24,463 nt of DNA from JAIKWW01 sp052169645. Lineage in GTDB: Bacteria > Bacillota > Clostridia > Peptostreptococcales > Anaerovoracaceae. The position numbers and the translations under genes were made by a program. The notes below the pieces were generated by a model that was not told where the DNA came from, made no database searches, and saw only the letters and a list, made by a program, of their open reading frames with translations. Shown one piece after another: positions 14,277-20,669 of the stretch. The stretch is taken from assembly GCA_052169645.1 (NCBI GenBank), contig JBQNCA010000022.1:1-24463 (forward strand), written 5' to 3'. Position 1 is the first letter of the stretch. Every line of letters starts with the position of its first letter.

Positions 14277-14855
14277 ATGAAAAATATTCTTATAATGATC
14301 GATGTTCAGAACGGATTTGTGAAAACAGACTGTGCGGAGCGGACTTTTATAAACGTAAAGGAACTGGCGGAGCGCAGACTCTTCGATGTGGTCATCGCCA
14401 CAAAGTATTGGAATTATAAGGGGAGCAATATTTCACGTCTTATGAATTGGAATGACCTCTGCACCGAGGAGGAGCAGGCTCTCAGACCTGAAATTGCTGA
14501 ATTTGCGGATCATATTGTAATGAAAGATGTCTATTCGGGAGTTACACCTGAGCTTATGGAGCTGTTGTTGGAAATCAATGACGGTTATCTTCCTGAGCAT
14601 GTTTGGATTCTGGGATTTGACACCGAATGTTGTGTGCTTATGACGGCAGTCGATTTCTTTGAGCTGGGCATAAGACCTTTGATAATAGAGCAATGTTGCG
14701 GTTCGCATGACGGTGAATATTATCATAATGGAGGAATCGCAAGTCTTGAACATCTTATAGGCGATAAGTTTATAATTAAGGAAGAACTTACAGACAGGGA
14801 AACGATTGATGAAATAGCTGAACGTTGCCTGTCCAATCCCGGCAGAGATAAATAG
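14277..14855 (+). CDS. Isochorismatase-fold cysteine hydrolase
   Basis: 192-residue hydrolase of the isochorismatase/nicotinamidase superfamily. The catalytic triad is readable as Asp9 in MIDVQNGF, Lys83 in VMKDVYSGV and Cys119 in GFDTECCVLMTAVDF, where the usual motif is G-x-x-T-D-x-C-V. A cis-peptide typical of the fold would lie just before the nucleophile. The substrate may be nicotinamide, isochorismate or another amide or vinyl ether; the residues here do not settle it, and the divergence from nicotinamidase metal-site motifs argues against PncA. GAGGGA precedes the ATG. It is followed after 13 bp by a hotdog thioesterase, so the two are probably co-transcribed. Confidence 0.8.
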   Translation: MKNILIMIDVQNGFVKTDCAERTFINVKELAERRLFDVVIATKYWNYKGSNISRLMNWNDLCTEEEQALRPEIAEFADHIVMKDVYSGVTPELMELLLEINDGYLPEHVWILGFDTECCVLMTAVDFFELGIRPLIIEQCCGSHDGEYYHNGGIASLEHLIGDKFIIKEELTDRETIDEIAERCLSNPGRDK

Positions 14856-14868
14856 ACAGAGGAAGACT

Positions 14869-15339
14869 ATGAAATGGAATCATGAAGAACGTAAGCAGAA
14901 GCTCATGGAGGTTTGTAACAGGGATGAGGAATTGAATGCTAAGGCTGAGGGAACTCGGATTTTTCACAGTGAGTTTGTGGATTACACGAATGATGACGTG
15001 TTTATCATGAAATATTATATAAAGCCGTGGCAGCGCAATCCTTTCGGAAACCTGCAAGGAGGGATGCTGTGCTATTACATGGATTATACGGCGGGAGCTT
15101 TGTCATGGATAGCTGTGGATTGCGAGCCGGTGGGAACTGTTGATATGAATATAAATTTTATACGTGCGGTCGATATTCAGGATGATTATATAATAGTGAA
15201 AGCAAAGATTATAAGCATAGGTCGCCGTGTAATAGTCGCCACGGCGGAAATCTATGACCCGGACGGCTGGCTTATGGCTGTAGGAACGACAAATACCACG
15301 AGGCTGTTGCCGCCGGACCCTAATCCTACTATAGTATAG
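14869..15339 (+). CDS. PaaI-type hotdog-fold thioesterase (second copy)
   Basis: 156-residue cytoplasmic hotdog protein, probably an acyl-CoA thioesterase. The helix region reads NPFGNLQGGMLCYYMDYTAG (about residues 61-80), and the following strands are VGTVDMNINFIRAVDIQDDY and VKAKIISIGRRVIVATAEIYD. An AGAGGAAG ribosome binding site precedes the ATG, 13 bp after the isochorismatase-fold gene. It is a distant paralogue of the protein at 5185-5646. A possible broken relative of its central strand lies just downstream (15383-15505). Confidence 0.8.
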   Translation: MKWNHEERKQKLMEVCNRDEELNAKAEGTRIFHSEFVDYTNDDVFIMKYYIKPWQRNPFGNLQGGMLCYYMDYTAGALSWIAVDCEPVGTVDMNINFIRAVDIQDDYIIVKAKIISIGRRVIVATAEIYDPDGWLMAVGTTNTTRLLPPDPNPTIV

Positions 15340-15382
15340 TAGGATTTATAAAATTATTTGCACAGTTAAATCAAATTTTATA

Positions 15383-15505
15383 TTGTTGAAACAGGTAATT
15401 GTCGATGCCGTATCTGCAGTTATAGATGAAGGAGCGGATATAAATTTTATAAGAGCTTTGGATAAAACAGGTATTGTGCTTTCTTTTTATTATTTTTGTA
15501 TGTAA
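15383..15505 (+). pseudogene. Possible decayed fragment of a hotdog thioesterase
   Basis: A short open stretch ending in TAA at 15503-15505 contains EGADINFIRALDKTGIVLSF. This resembles VDMNINFIRAVDIQDDYIIV of the intact upstream thioesterase; the DNA shares GATATAAATTTTATA-like bases around 15437-15451. There is no ribosome binding site or proper start. The flanking sequence is AT-rich and no longer alignable by eye. It may be the remnant of a duplicated gene. The match is short, so chance cannot be excluded. Confidence 0.35.
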
Positions 15506-15551
15506 TATCAATATGAAGTATGTATACAGAATATTTAAGGGCGGCGCTTAA

Positions 15552-15587
15552 AATTAAGATTCTATATGTAGATGAGTCGTCTTAATT
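15552..15587 (+). repeat. Hairpin preceding the terminator
   Basis: AATTAAGA (15552-15559) and TCTTAATT (15580-15587) form a perfect 8-bp stem ending one base before the terminator stem at 15589. The two may stack as one 3' structure. Confidence 0.4.
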
Positions 15588-15588
15588 G

Positions 15589-15629
15589 GCGTTAAATGCG
15601 ATAGATATGCGGCATTTGACGCTTTTTTT
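15589..15629 (+). terminator. Intrinsic terminator upstream of nrdD
   Basis: GCGTTAAATGC (15589-15599) pairs with GCATTTGACGC (15612-15622), with one T-G wobble, and is followed by seven T (15623-15629). It ends the isochorismatase/thioesterase transcript. Confidence 0.85.
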
Positions 15630-15664
15630 ATTTTTTTGTCTGCATACGGAGCTGTTTTTACGTG

Positions 15665-15716
15665 CTATATATAGTATTTTGCAACTTTAAAACTTAACAA
15701 ATAAAACTATATGTAG
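15665..15716. promoter_or_regulatory. Pair of NrdR-like boxes and promoter of nrdD
   Basis: CTATATATAG (15665-15674) and CTATATGTAG (15707-15716) match the core of the NrdR box (consensus close to ACACTATATATAGTGT). Their centres are 42 bp apart, four helical turns; NrdR sites are known as tandem pairs spaced by whole turns. A possible promoter, TTGCAA (15679-15684)-17-TAAAAC (15702-15707), lies between them, so bound NrdR would cover it. The nrdR gene is not in the window. Confidence 0.65.
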
Positions 15717-15835
15717 AAATTACCAATAGACAAAACAACAGGCTTCTGATAGAATCGTATATAGCGAAACAGCAGTCGAGTACGGCTTTCGCTTCGGAAT
15801 TATACTATATTTATATTATCTGTTAAATATTATGG

Positions 15836-15857
15836 AAAATTCGAATTATCGAATTTT
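15836..15857 (+). repeat. Perfect 9-bp hairpin just before the nrdD ribosome binding site
   Basis: AAAATTCGA (15836-15844) and TCGAATTTT (15849-15857) enclose an ATTA loop and end 11 bases before AGAGGG (15868-15873). It may affect leader stability or translation of nrdD. Confidence 0.45.
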
Positions 15858-15881
15858 GTGGATTGAAAGAGGGTTTTCATT

Positions 15882-18068
15882 ATGGGAGAAACAGTACAGC
15901 TGATGCAGCTACCTGAAGATGATTATGAACCGAGAGCCAAAAAAGTAATAAAGAGAGACGGCTCAGTTGCGGATTTTGATCGGATGAAGATAGTCAACGC
16001 TATACGAAAAGCCAATGATACCGTGGATGAGGAAGATCGTATAGAGCCTGAGCTTATAGAACGGATAGCAAATAAGATAGCATCAAAGAATCGTACCAGA
16101 CTGCTTGTAGAGGATATACAGGATATGGTCGAGGATGAGCTTATGCAATACGGCAAGTTTATGCTTGCAAAAGCTTACATTATATATCGCTATTCAAGGG
16201 CATTGGTCAGAAAAGCAAATACTACCGACGAATCCATACTTAGCCTGATAAGGAGGGATAATCGTGATGTAATGGAGGAAAACTCCAATAAAAACGCAAC
16301 GATGGCATCAACTCAAAGAGATTTGATTGCGGGAGAGGTTTCAAAGGATCTGACAAAGAGAATGTTGCTGCCGGAGAGAATTTCCAAGGCTCATGAGGAA
16401 GGGGCCATTCATTTTCATGATGCGGACTATTTTTTGCAGCCTATTTTTAATTGTTGCCTCGTAAACATAGGTGATATGCTCGATAACGGAACCGTTATGA
16501 ATGGCAAGCTGATAGAGTCGCCAAAGAGCTTTCAGGTTGCCTGTACCGTTATGACCCAGATTATCGCTTCTGTCGCAAGCAGTCAGTACGGCGGTCAGTC
16601 TGTTGATGTTTCCCACCTCGGTAAATATCTGAGAAAGAGCTATGCCAAGTTCAAGAGTCAGATAACGGCTGAATGTAACGGAGAAGTATCCGATGAGATC
16701 ATTGAAAGATTGACTCAAAAGAGATTGAAAGATGAACTGCGTTCAGGCGTACAGACTATTCAATATCAGATAAATACGCTGATGACTACCAACGGACAGT
16801 CACCTTTCGTAACCTTGTTCCTTATGAATTTCGGGGAAGAAGATGAATATGCGGAAGAAAACGCCATGATCGTTCAGGAAATCCTACGTCAGAGATTTGA
16901 AGGCATCAAGAATGAAAAAGGTGTATATGTTACACCTGCTTTTCCAAAGCTCGTTTATGTACTTGACGAATGGAATTGTCTCAAGGGCGGCAAATATGAT
17001 TTTATTACGGAAATGGCTGTTAAATGCTCCGCAAAGAGGATGTATCCCGATTATATCTCTGCGAAGAAAATGCGTGAAAATTATGCAGGAAATGTATTCA
17101 GTCCTATGGGATGCCGCAGTTTCCTTTCTCCATGGAAAGACGAAAACGGAGAATATAAGTTTGAGGGTCGCTTTAATCAGGGTGTAGTAAGCTTAAACCT
17201 TCCGCAAATGGGAATCATAGCGCACGGGAATGAAGAAAAGTTCTGGAAATTAATGGATGAACGTTTACAACTCTGTTATGATGCACTTATGTGCAGACAT
17301 AATGCATTAAGAGGTATAAAATCGGATACCAGTCCTGTACATTGGCAATATGGAGCGATTGCCCGTCTTGATAAAAATGAGTCTATAGATAAATATCTTG
17401 AAGGCGGCTTTTCAACTTTGTCCCTCGGATATATAGGACTTTATGAGCTTACGATGCTTATGAAGGGTGTGAGTCATACAGATCCTAAGGGGAAAGAATT
17501 TGCTTTTAGAGTAATGAATTATTTAAGAAGCGCCTGTGACAGGTGGAAGAAGGATACAGGTCTTGGCTTTGCGCTTTACGGGACTCCGGCGGAATCTCTC
17601 TGCTACAGATTTGCCCGTATAGATAAGGAAAGATTCGGAACTATAGATCAGGTTACGGATAAGGGATATTATACAAATTCCTATCATATTGACGTAAGAG
17701 AAGATATAGACGCTTTTTCAAAGTTTAAATTTGAATCAGATTTTCATGCAATTTCATCCGGCGGAGCTATATCATATGTAGAAGTTCCTAATATGAAAAA
17801 CAATCTCGAAGCTTTACAGGAACTTGTGAAGTTCATATACGACAATATTCAGTATGCCGAATTTAATACAAAATCAGATTATTGTCAGGTTTGCGGTTAC
17901 GACGGAGAAATCATTATAAATGATGATAATGAATGGGAATGCCCTAATTGCGGGAACAAAGATCAGGTAAAGATGAATGTTACACGTCGTACTTGCGGCT
18001 ACCTTGGAGAAAATTTCTGGAATGTAGGGAAAACCAAGGAAATTAAATCCAGAGTGCTTCATTTGTAA
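15882..18068 (+). CDS. nrdD: Anaerobic ribonucleoside-triphosphate reductase (class III)
   Basis: Glycyl-radical enzyme that reduces ribonucleoside triphosphates to deoxynucleotides without oxygen. The N terminus holds an ATP-cone allosteric domain (about residues 19-110, KRDGSVADFDRMKIVNAIRKAN). The catalytic barrel includes the thiyl-radical cysteine candidate Cys411 in FSPMGCRSFL. Near the C terminus is a zinc site, Cys668/Cys671 and Cys687/Cys690. It is followed by the radical loop RRTCGYLGEN with Gly706 as the radical glycine. At 728 residues it is full length. AGAGGG lies eight bases before ATG 15882. It is activated by NrdG, encoded 314 bp downstream. NrdR-like boxes suggest repression when dNTP is sufficient. 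Confidence 0.97.
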   Translation: MGETVQLMQLPEDDYEPRAKKVIKRDGSVADFDRMKIVNAIRKANDTVDEEDRIEPELIERIANKIASKNRTRLLVEDIQDMVEDELMQYGKFMLAKAYIIYRYSRALVRKANTTDESILSLIRRDNRDVMEENSNKNATMASTQRDLIAGEVSKDLTKRMLLPERISKAHEEGAIHFHDADYFLQPIFNCCLVNIGDMLDNGTVMNGKLIESPKSFQVACTVMTQIIASVASSQYGGQSVDVSHLGKYLRKSYAKFKSQITAECNGEVSDEIIERLTQKRLKDELRSGVQTIQYQINTLMTTNGQSPFVTLFLMNFGEEDEYAEENAMIVQEILRQRFEGIKNEKGVYVTPAFPKLVYVLDEWNCLKGGKYDFITEMAVKCSAKRMYPDYISAKKMRENYAGNVFSPMGCRSFLSPWKDENGEYKFEGRFNQGVVSLNLPQMGIIAHGNEEKFWKLMDERLQLCYDALMCRHNALRGIKSDTSPVHWQYGAIARLDKNESIDKYLEGGFSTLSLGYIGLYELTMLMKGVSHTDPKGKEFAFRVMNYLRSACDRWKKDTGLGFALYGTPAESLCYRFARIDKERFGTIDQVTDKGYYTNSYHIDVREDIDAFSKFKFESDFHAISSGGAISYVEVPNMKNNLEALQELVKFIYDNIQYAEFNTKSDYCQVCGYDGEIIINDDNEWECPNCGNKDQVKMNVTRRTCGYLGENFWNVGKTKEIKSRVLHL

Positions 18069-18095
18069 AAATTGATTTTGTCATTCGATTGAAAG

Positions 18096-18124
18096 ACGGT
18101 GCGATTGAAATACAAACGCACCGT
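18096..18124 (+). terminator. Hairpin after nrdD
   Basis: ACGGTGCG (18096-18103) and CGCACCGT (18117-18124) form a perfect GC-rich 8-bp stem, followed by TATTTAAATT. It is a partial terminator or 3' processing signal in the nrdD-nrdG gap. Confidence 0.55.
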
Positions 18125-18172
18125 TATTTAAATTACAAGTTCCGAGCCGATTTAGTATGCGATGCATCCGAA

Positions 18173-18200
18173 AAAAATTAATAACTTGTTATTAATTTTT
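18173..18200. terminator. 13-bp AT-rich perfect hairpin, possible terminator
   Basis: AAAAATTAATAAC (18173-18185) and GTTATTAATTTTT (18188-18200) pair perfectly with a TT loop. The A-run/T-run ends make it symmetric for both strands, but with one GC pair it is weak. Between 18201 and 18382 no convincing promoter for nrdG was found. Confidence 0.4.
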
Positions 18201-18382
18201 CTAATGTGAGTTTCGAACCGGTCGAATGTGCAAGGTAACAGTGACGGAACGGATTGTCCGAGTTTAACATGTAAATAAACAGAAAGTACAGAGATGAGCT
18301 TGGATTTGTAGTGGAAGAAGACTCGATTTTAGAGAAAGCTTCAGATAAAATAAGCTTAAGAATTGTAAATTTGGAAAATAAT

Positions 18383-18910
18383 ATGAATTATGCTACTATA
18401 AAAACCAATGATATTTCAAATGGCCCGGGCATACGGGTTTCTTTGTATGTTAGCGGCTGCACACACCATTGCAGGGAATGCTTCAATCCTGAAACATGGG
18501 ATTTTGATTACGGTAAAAAGTTTGATGATGTGACAACCGAATTTATTATTGAAGCTATGTCTCCGGAATATGTAAAAGGTTTTTCGCTTTTGGGAGGCGA
18601 ACCTTTTGAGCCGGAAAATCAGCCTGTATTGGCATTGCTGTTGGAAAAGCTGAGGAAAAGATATCCGGAGAAAAGTGTATGGTGCTATACAGGATATCTT
18701 TTTGATAGGGATATAGTCGCTCACAGGCTGGGGGATTCGGAGACAACGGACAGGCTGCTTAATTGCATAGATGTGATAGTGGACGGAGAGTTTCAGATCG
18801 AAAACAAGGTGTTGGATTTGAGATTCAGAGGCTCAACCAATCAGCGCATAATAGATGTAAAGGCATCGCTTATCACGAATGAAGTTGTTTTGTGGAAGGA
18901 TGATTTTTAA
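18383..18910 (+). CDS. nrdG: Anaerobic ribonucleotide reductase-activating protein
   Basis: Radical SAM activase that installs the glycyl radical on NrdD. The [4Fe-4S] motif is Cys26, Cys30 and Cys33 in SGCTHHCRECFN. LLGGEPFEPEN (about residues 72-82) is the GGE SAM-binding motif, and VWCYTGYLFD the next family motif. The frame stays open to a GTG at 18311. The ATG at 18383 is preferred because MNYATIKTNDISNGPGIRVS is the standard NrdG N terminus, giving 175 residues. A weak GGAAA site lies nine bases upstream of that ATG. The 314-bp gap after nrdD with two hairpins is larger than usual and suggests unequal expression or a separate promoter. Confidence 0.93.
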   Translation: MNYATIKTNDISNGPGIRVSLYVSGCTHHCRECFNPETWDFDYGKKFDDVTTEFIIEAMSPEYVKGFSLLGGEPFEPENQPVLALLLEKLRKRYPEKSVWCYTGYLFDRDIVAHRLGDSETTDRLLNCIDVIVDGEFQIENKVLDLRFRGSTNQRIIDVKASLITNEVVLWKDDF

Positions 18911-18941
18911 TCGGAGAGGGTTAAATTCACCGCAGCTTGAG

Positions 18942-18981
18942 GGGTGGCGACTGTCCGCCCGACAATTCGGCGGCTTTACCC
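18942..18981 (+). repeat. GC-rich hairpin region before dut
   Basis: GGGT (18942-18945)/ACCC (18978-18981) encloses CCGCC (18955-18959)/GGCGG (18969-18973). The CGCC at 18956-18959 can instead pair with GGCG at 18946-18949, so two folds compete. The stretch is much richer in GC than its surroundings. There is no T-run. Confidence 0.35.
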
Positions 18982-19034
18982 GTAGAGTTTCATTGTAAAG
19001 GTGATTTAAAATATTTTATAGAGCGGAGGTTATG

Positions 19035-19487
19035 ATGTCATTTATAAATGAGACGGTAAAATTTACAAGACTTAAGGAGGGCGCCGTCGTTCCTAAATAT
19101 GCATCGGTTTCGGCTGCGGGTGCGGATTTGTATGCCTGCATGGGCAAGGATACAAGCATCTCACCCGGTGAAACTGCCAAGATAAGCACCGGAATTGCGG
19201 TTGCAATTCCGGACGGATATGCCGGATTGGTATATGCAAGGAGCGGGCTTGCAACGAAGAAAGGCTTGGCGCCGGCAAACAAGGTCGGAGTTATAGATTC
19301 CGATTACAGGGGTGAAATCATGGTTATGCTGCACAATCATTCATCGGAGCCGGCGCTTGTCGAAGACGGAGATCGTGTGGCTCAGCTTGTAATAACTCCG
19401 GTGGTACAGGCAATATTTGAAGAAGTCGAAACCTTGGATAATACCGAAAGAGGTGTCGGCGGATTCGGCTCTACAGGGTTAAAATAA
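19035..19487 (+). CDS. dut: dUTP diphosphatase
   Basis: Trimeric enzyme that hydrolyses dUTP to dUMP and pyrophosphate, keeping uracil out of DNA and feeding dTMP synthesis. All five motifs are visible: I SAAGADLYA with Asp31, II YARSGLA (residues 67-73), III GVIDSDYRGEI (85-95) with Asp88, IV GDRVAQLVI (112-120), and V RGVGGFGSTG (139-148). The start could be ATG 19032 or 19035; GGAGG at 19025-19029 is only two bases from the first and five from the second, so 19035 is chosen. It lies downstream of nrdG, a functional link through dNTP metabolism. Its stop is five bases from that of the convergent tyrA. Confidence 0.96.
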   Translation: MSFINETVKFTRLKEGAVVPKYASVSAAGADLYACMGKDTSISPGETAKISTGIAVAIPDGYAGLVYARSGLATKKGLAPANKVGVIDSDYRGEIMVMLHNHSSEPALVEDGDRVAQLVITPVVQAIFEEVETLDNTERGVGGFGSTGLK

Positions 19488-19492
19488 CGAAT

Positions 19493-20353
19493 CTAAACCA
19501 AGGTTTTGCGTTGCATGGTGTTTCTCACCTTGAGATCTCGCCCTTTACGCAAAAGATTTTTTATCTCCGTACGATTTTCAGAAGCTATAGCATTACGCAG
19601 CTCACCGATATGCTCGGTGAGCTGATCTATTTCAGAAATCAAATTTTCCTTATTAAGAATAAACAATTCACTCCATGTATTGGGATCCAAAAGGGCAACT
19701 CTGGTCATATCGAGGAAGCTGTTTGCGGAGAATCCTTTTTCCTTAGGCAGAGTGGTGCTGCGAATGTAGGAATTGGAAACTATGTGCGCCAGCTGAGATG
19801 TATAAGCTATCGCCTTGTCGTGTGTTTGAGGGTCGGTTACTATAACATTTTGAAAGCCGATATTGAGAGCAAGCTCACGGAGCATTTCTATGCTTTCGAG
19901 CTTGGCATTCTCGGAAGGAGTGAGCAGATAGCTTGCACCGTGGAACATATTGCTGTTGGAAAATGCGAAGCCGGAGAATTCGGTTCCCGCCATGGGATGA
20001 GAGCCTATAAAGTCTACATTTACCTCTTCCAAAGGCATTGCAACGGAATTGAGGATATGCTCCTTTACACCGCAAACATCGGTCACTATAGACCCGGAGC
20101 GAAAATTTTTAACATTATCCAAAATAAATTTGACGATTTCGTGAGGAGGTAATGCAACTATGATAAGATCTCCTTTTTTTAAAAGATCCATACGATCGAC
20201 AGGAATTACTTCATCTATAGATTCCATTGCAAGGGCCATGTCGAGGGACGAATCGTCACTGTCTATGCCTATAACGTGGTGGTCGGTAAACTTTTTTATT
20301 GAACGGGCAAAGGAGCCTCCTATAAGTCCGAGTCCGGCTATTATAATTTTCAT
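19493..20353 (-). CDS. tyrA: Prephenate dehydrogenase
   Basis: NAD(P)-dependent oxidative decarboxylation of prephenate to 4-hydroxyphenylpyruvate in tyrosine synthesis. The N-terminal Rossmann domain starts with MKIIIAGLGLIGGSFARS (residues 1-18). TDVCGVKEHI and GSHPMAGTE (His near residue 119) are the family's active-site motifs. QLAHIVSNS and the following helices form the dimer domain. The upstream ATGs at 20368 and 20356 are less likely: the ribosome binding site AAAGGA overlaps codons 2-3 of the first, and lies six bases before ATG 20353. There is no C-terminal ACT domain, so the 286-residue protein may lack tyrosine feedback by that route. The aminotransferase at 5774-6979 could catalyse the next step but is far away. 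Confidence 0.92.
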   Translation of the reverse strand: MKIIIAGLGLIGGSFARSIKKFTDHHVIGIDSDDSSLDMALAMESIDEVIPVDRMDLLKKGDLIIVALPPHEIVKFILDNVKNFRSGSIVTDVCGVKEHILNSVAMPLEEVNVDFIGSHPMAGTEFSGFAFSNSNMFHGASYLLTPSENAKLESIEMLRELALNIGFQNVIVTDPQTHDKAIAYTSQLAHIVSNSYIRSTTLPKEKGFSANSFLDMTRVALLDPNTWSELFILNKENLISEIDQLTEHIGELRNAIASENRTEIKNLLRKGRDLKVRNTMQRKTLV

Positions 20354-20377
20354 CATGATTCCTTTCAAATGACTTTA

Positions 20378-20407
20378 TGTATACTAATTTTATTAATTAT
20401 ACATCAA
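20378..20407 (-). promoter_or_regulatory. Probable promoter of tyrA
   Basis: On the minus strand TTGATG (20407-20402), 18 nt, TATACA (20383-20378). The start point would be near 20371, about 18 bases ahead of the ATG, leaving just room for the ribosome binding site. Confidence 0.4.
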
Positions 20408-20496
20408 AAAACACCATAATATTCAAATAAACTTTATAAGTATAATCTGCAAAAATTTTGATTTGTAAAACAATAAAATATTGTCAAAATGTATTA

Positions 20497-20529
20497 TTGA
20501 CAGCTCGGGTTTATTAGTGTAAAGTTTAC
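20497..20529 (+). promoter_or_regulatory. Promoter and overlapping operator of the SLH protein gene
   Basis: The -35 TTGACA (20497-20502), 17 nt and -10 TAAAGT (20520-20525) predict a start near 20532. A perfect palindrome GTAAA-G-TTTAC (20519-20529) covers the -10, a position suited to a repressor. Confidence 0.6.
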
Positions 20530-20542
20530 CATGGCTAACTTA

Positions 20543-20629
20543 AAGATGTCTAATTACAGGGGACTAATCTTAGTAGCGTAATCTTCATATGTATATTTTT
20601 AGCGGCCTATATCCATATGAAGATTTTTT
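20543..20629 (+). promoter_or_regulatory. Possible transcription attenuator in the SLH gene leader
   Basis: A terminator-like hairpin AATCTTCATATG (20580-20591)/CATATGAAGATT (20614-20625), ending in TTTTTT (20624-20629), sits about 40 bases before the ATG. Upstream, AAGAT (20543-20547) can pair with ATCTT at 20567-20571, extended by GTC/GAC. It can alternatively pair with ATCTT at 20581-20585, which is part of the terminator's left arm. The two pairings are mutually exclusive, as in attenuators. No known riboswitch class was recognised. Confidence 0.5.
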
Positions 20630-20669
20630 AAATTTATCGTCATAATGAATAGCTAATATAGGAGAAACT

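Noticed and set aside
18311..18382. GTG-started extension of NrdG
   Set aside because: The family begins with M-N-Y-A/G-x-I-K; the extra 24 residues match nothing.
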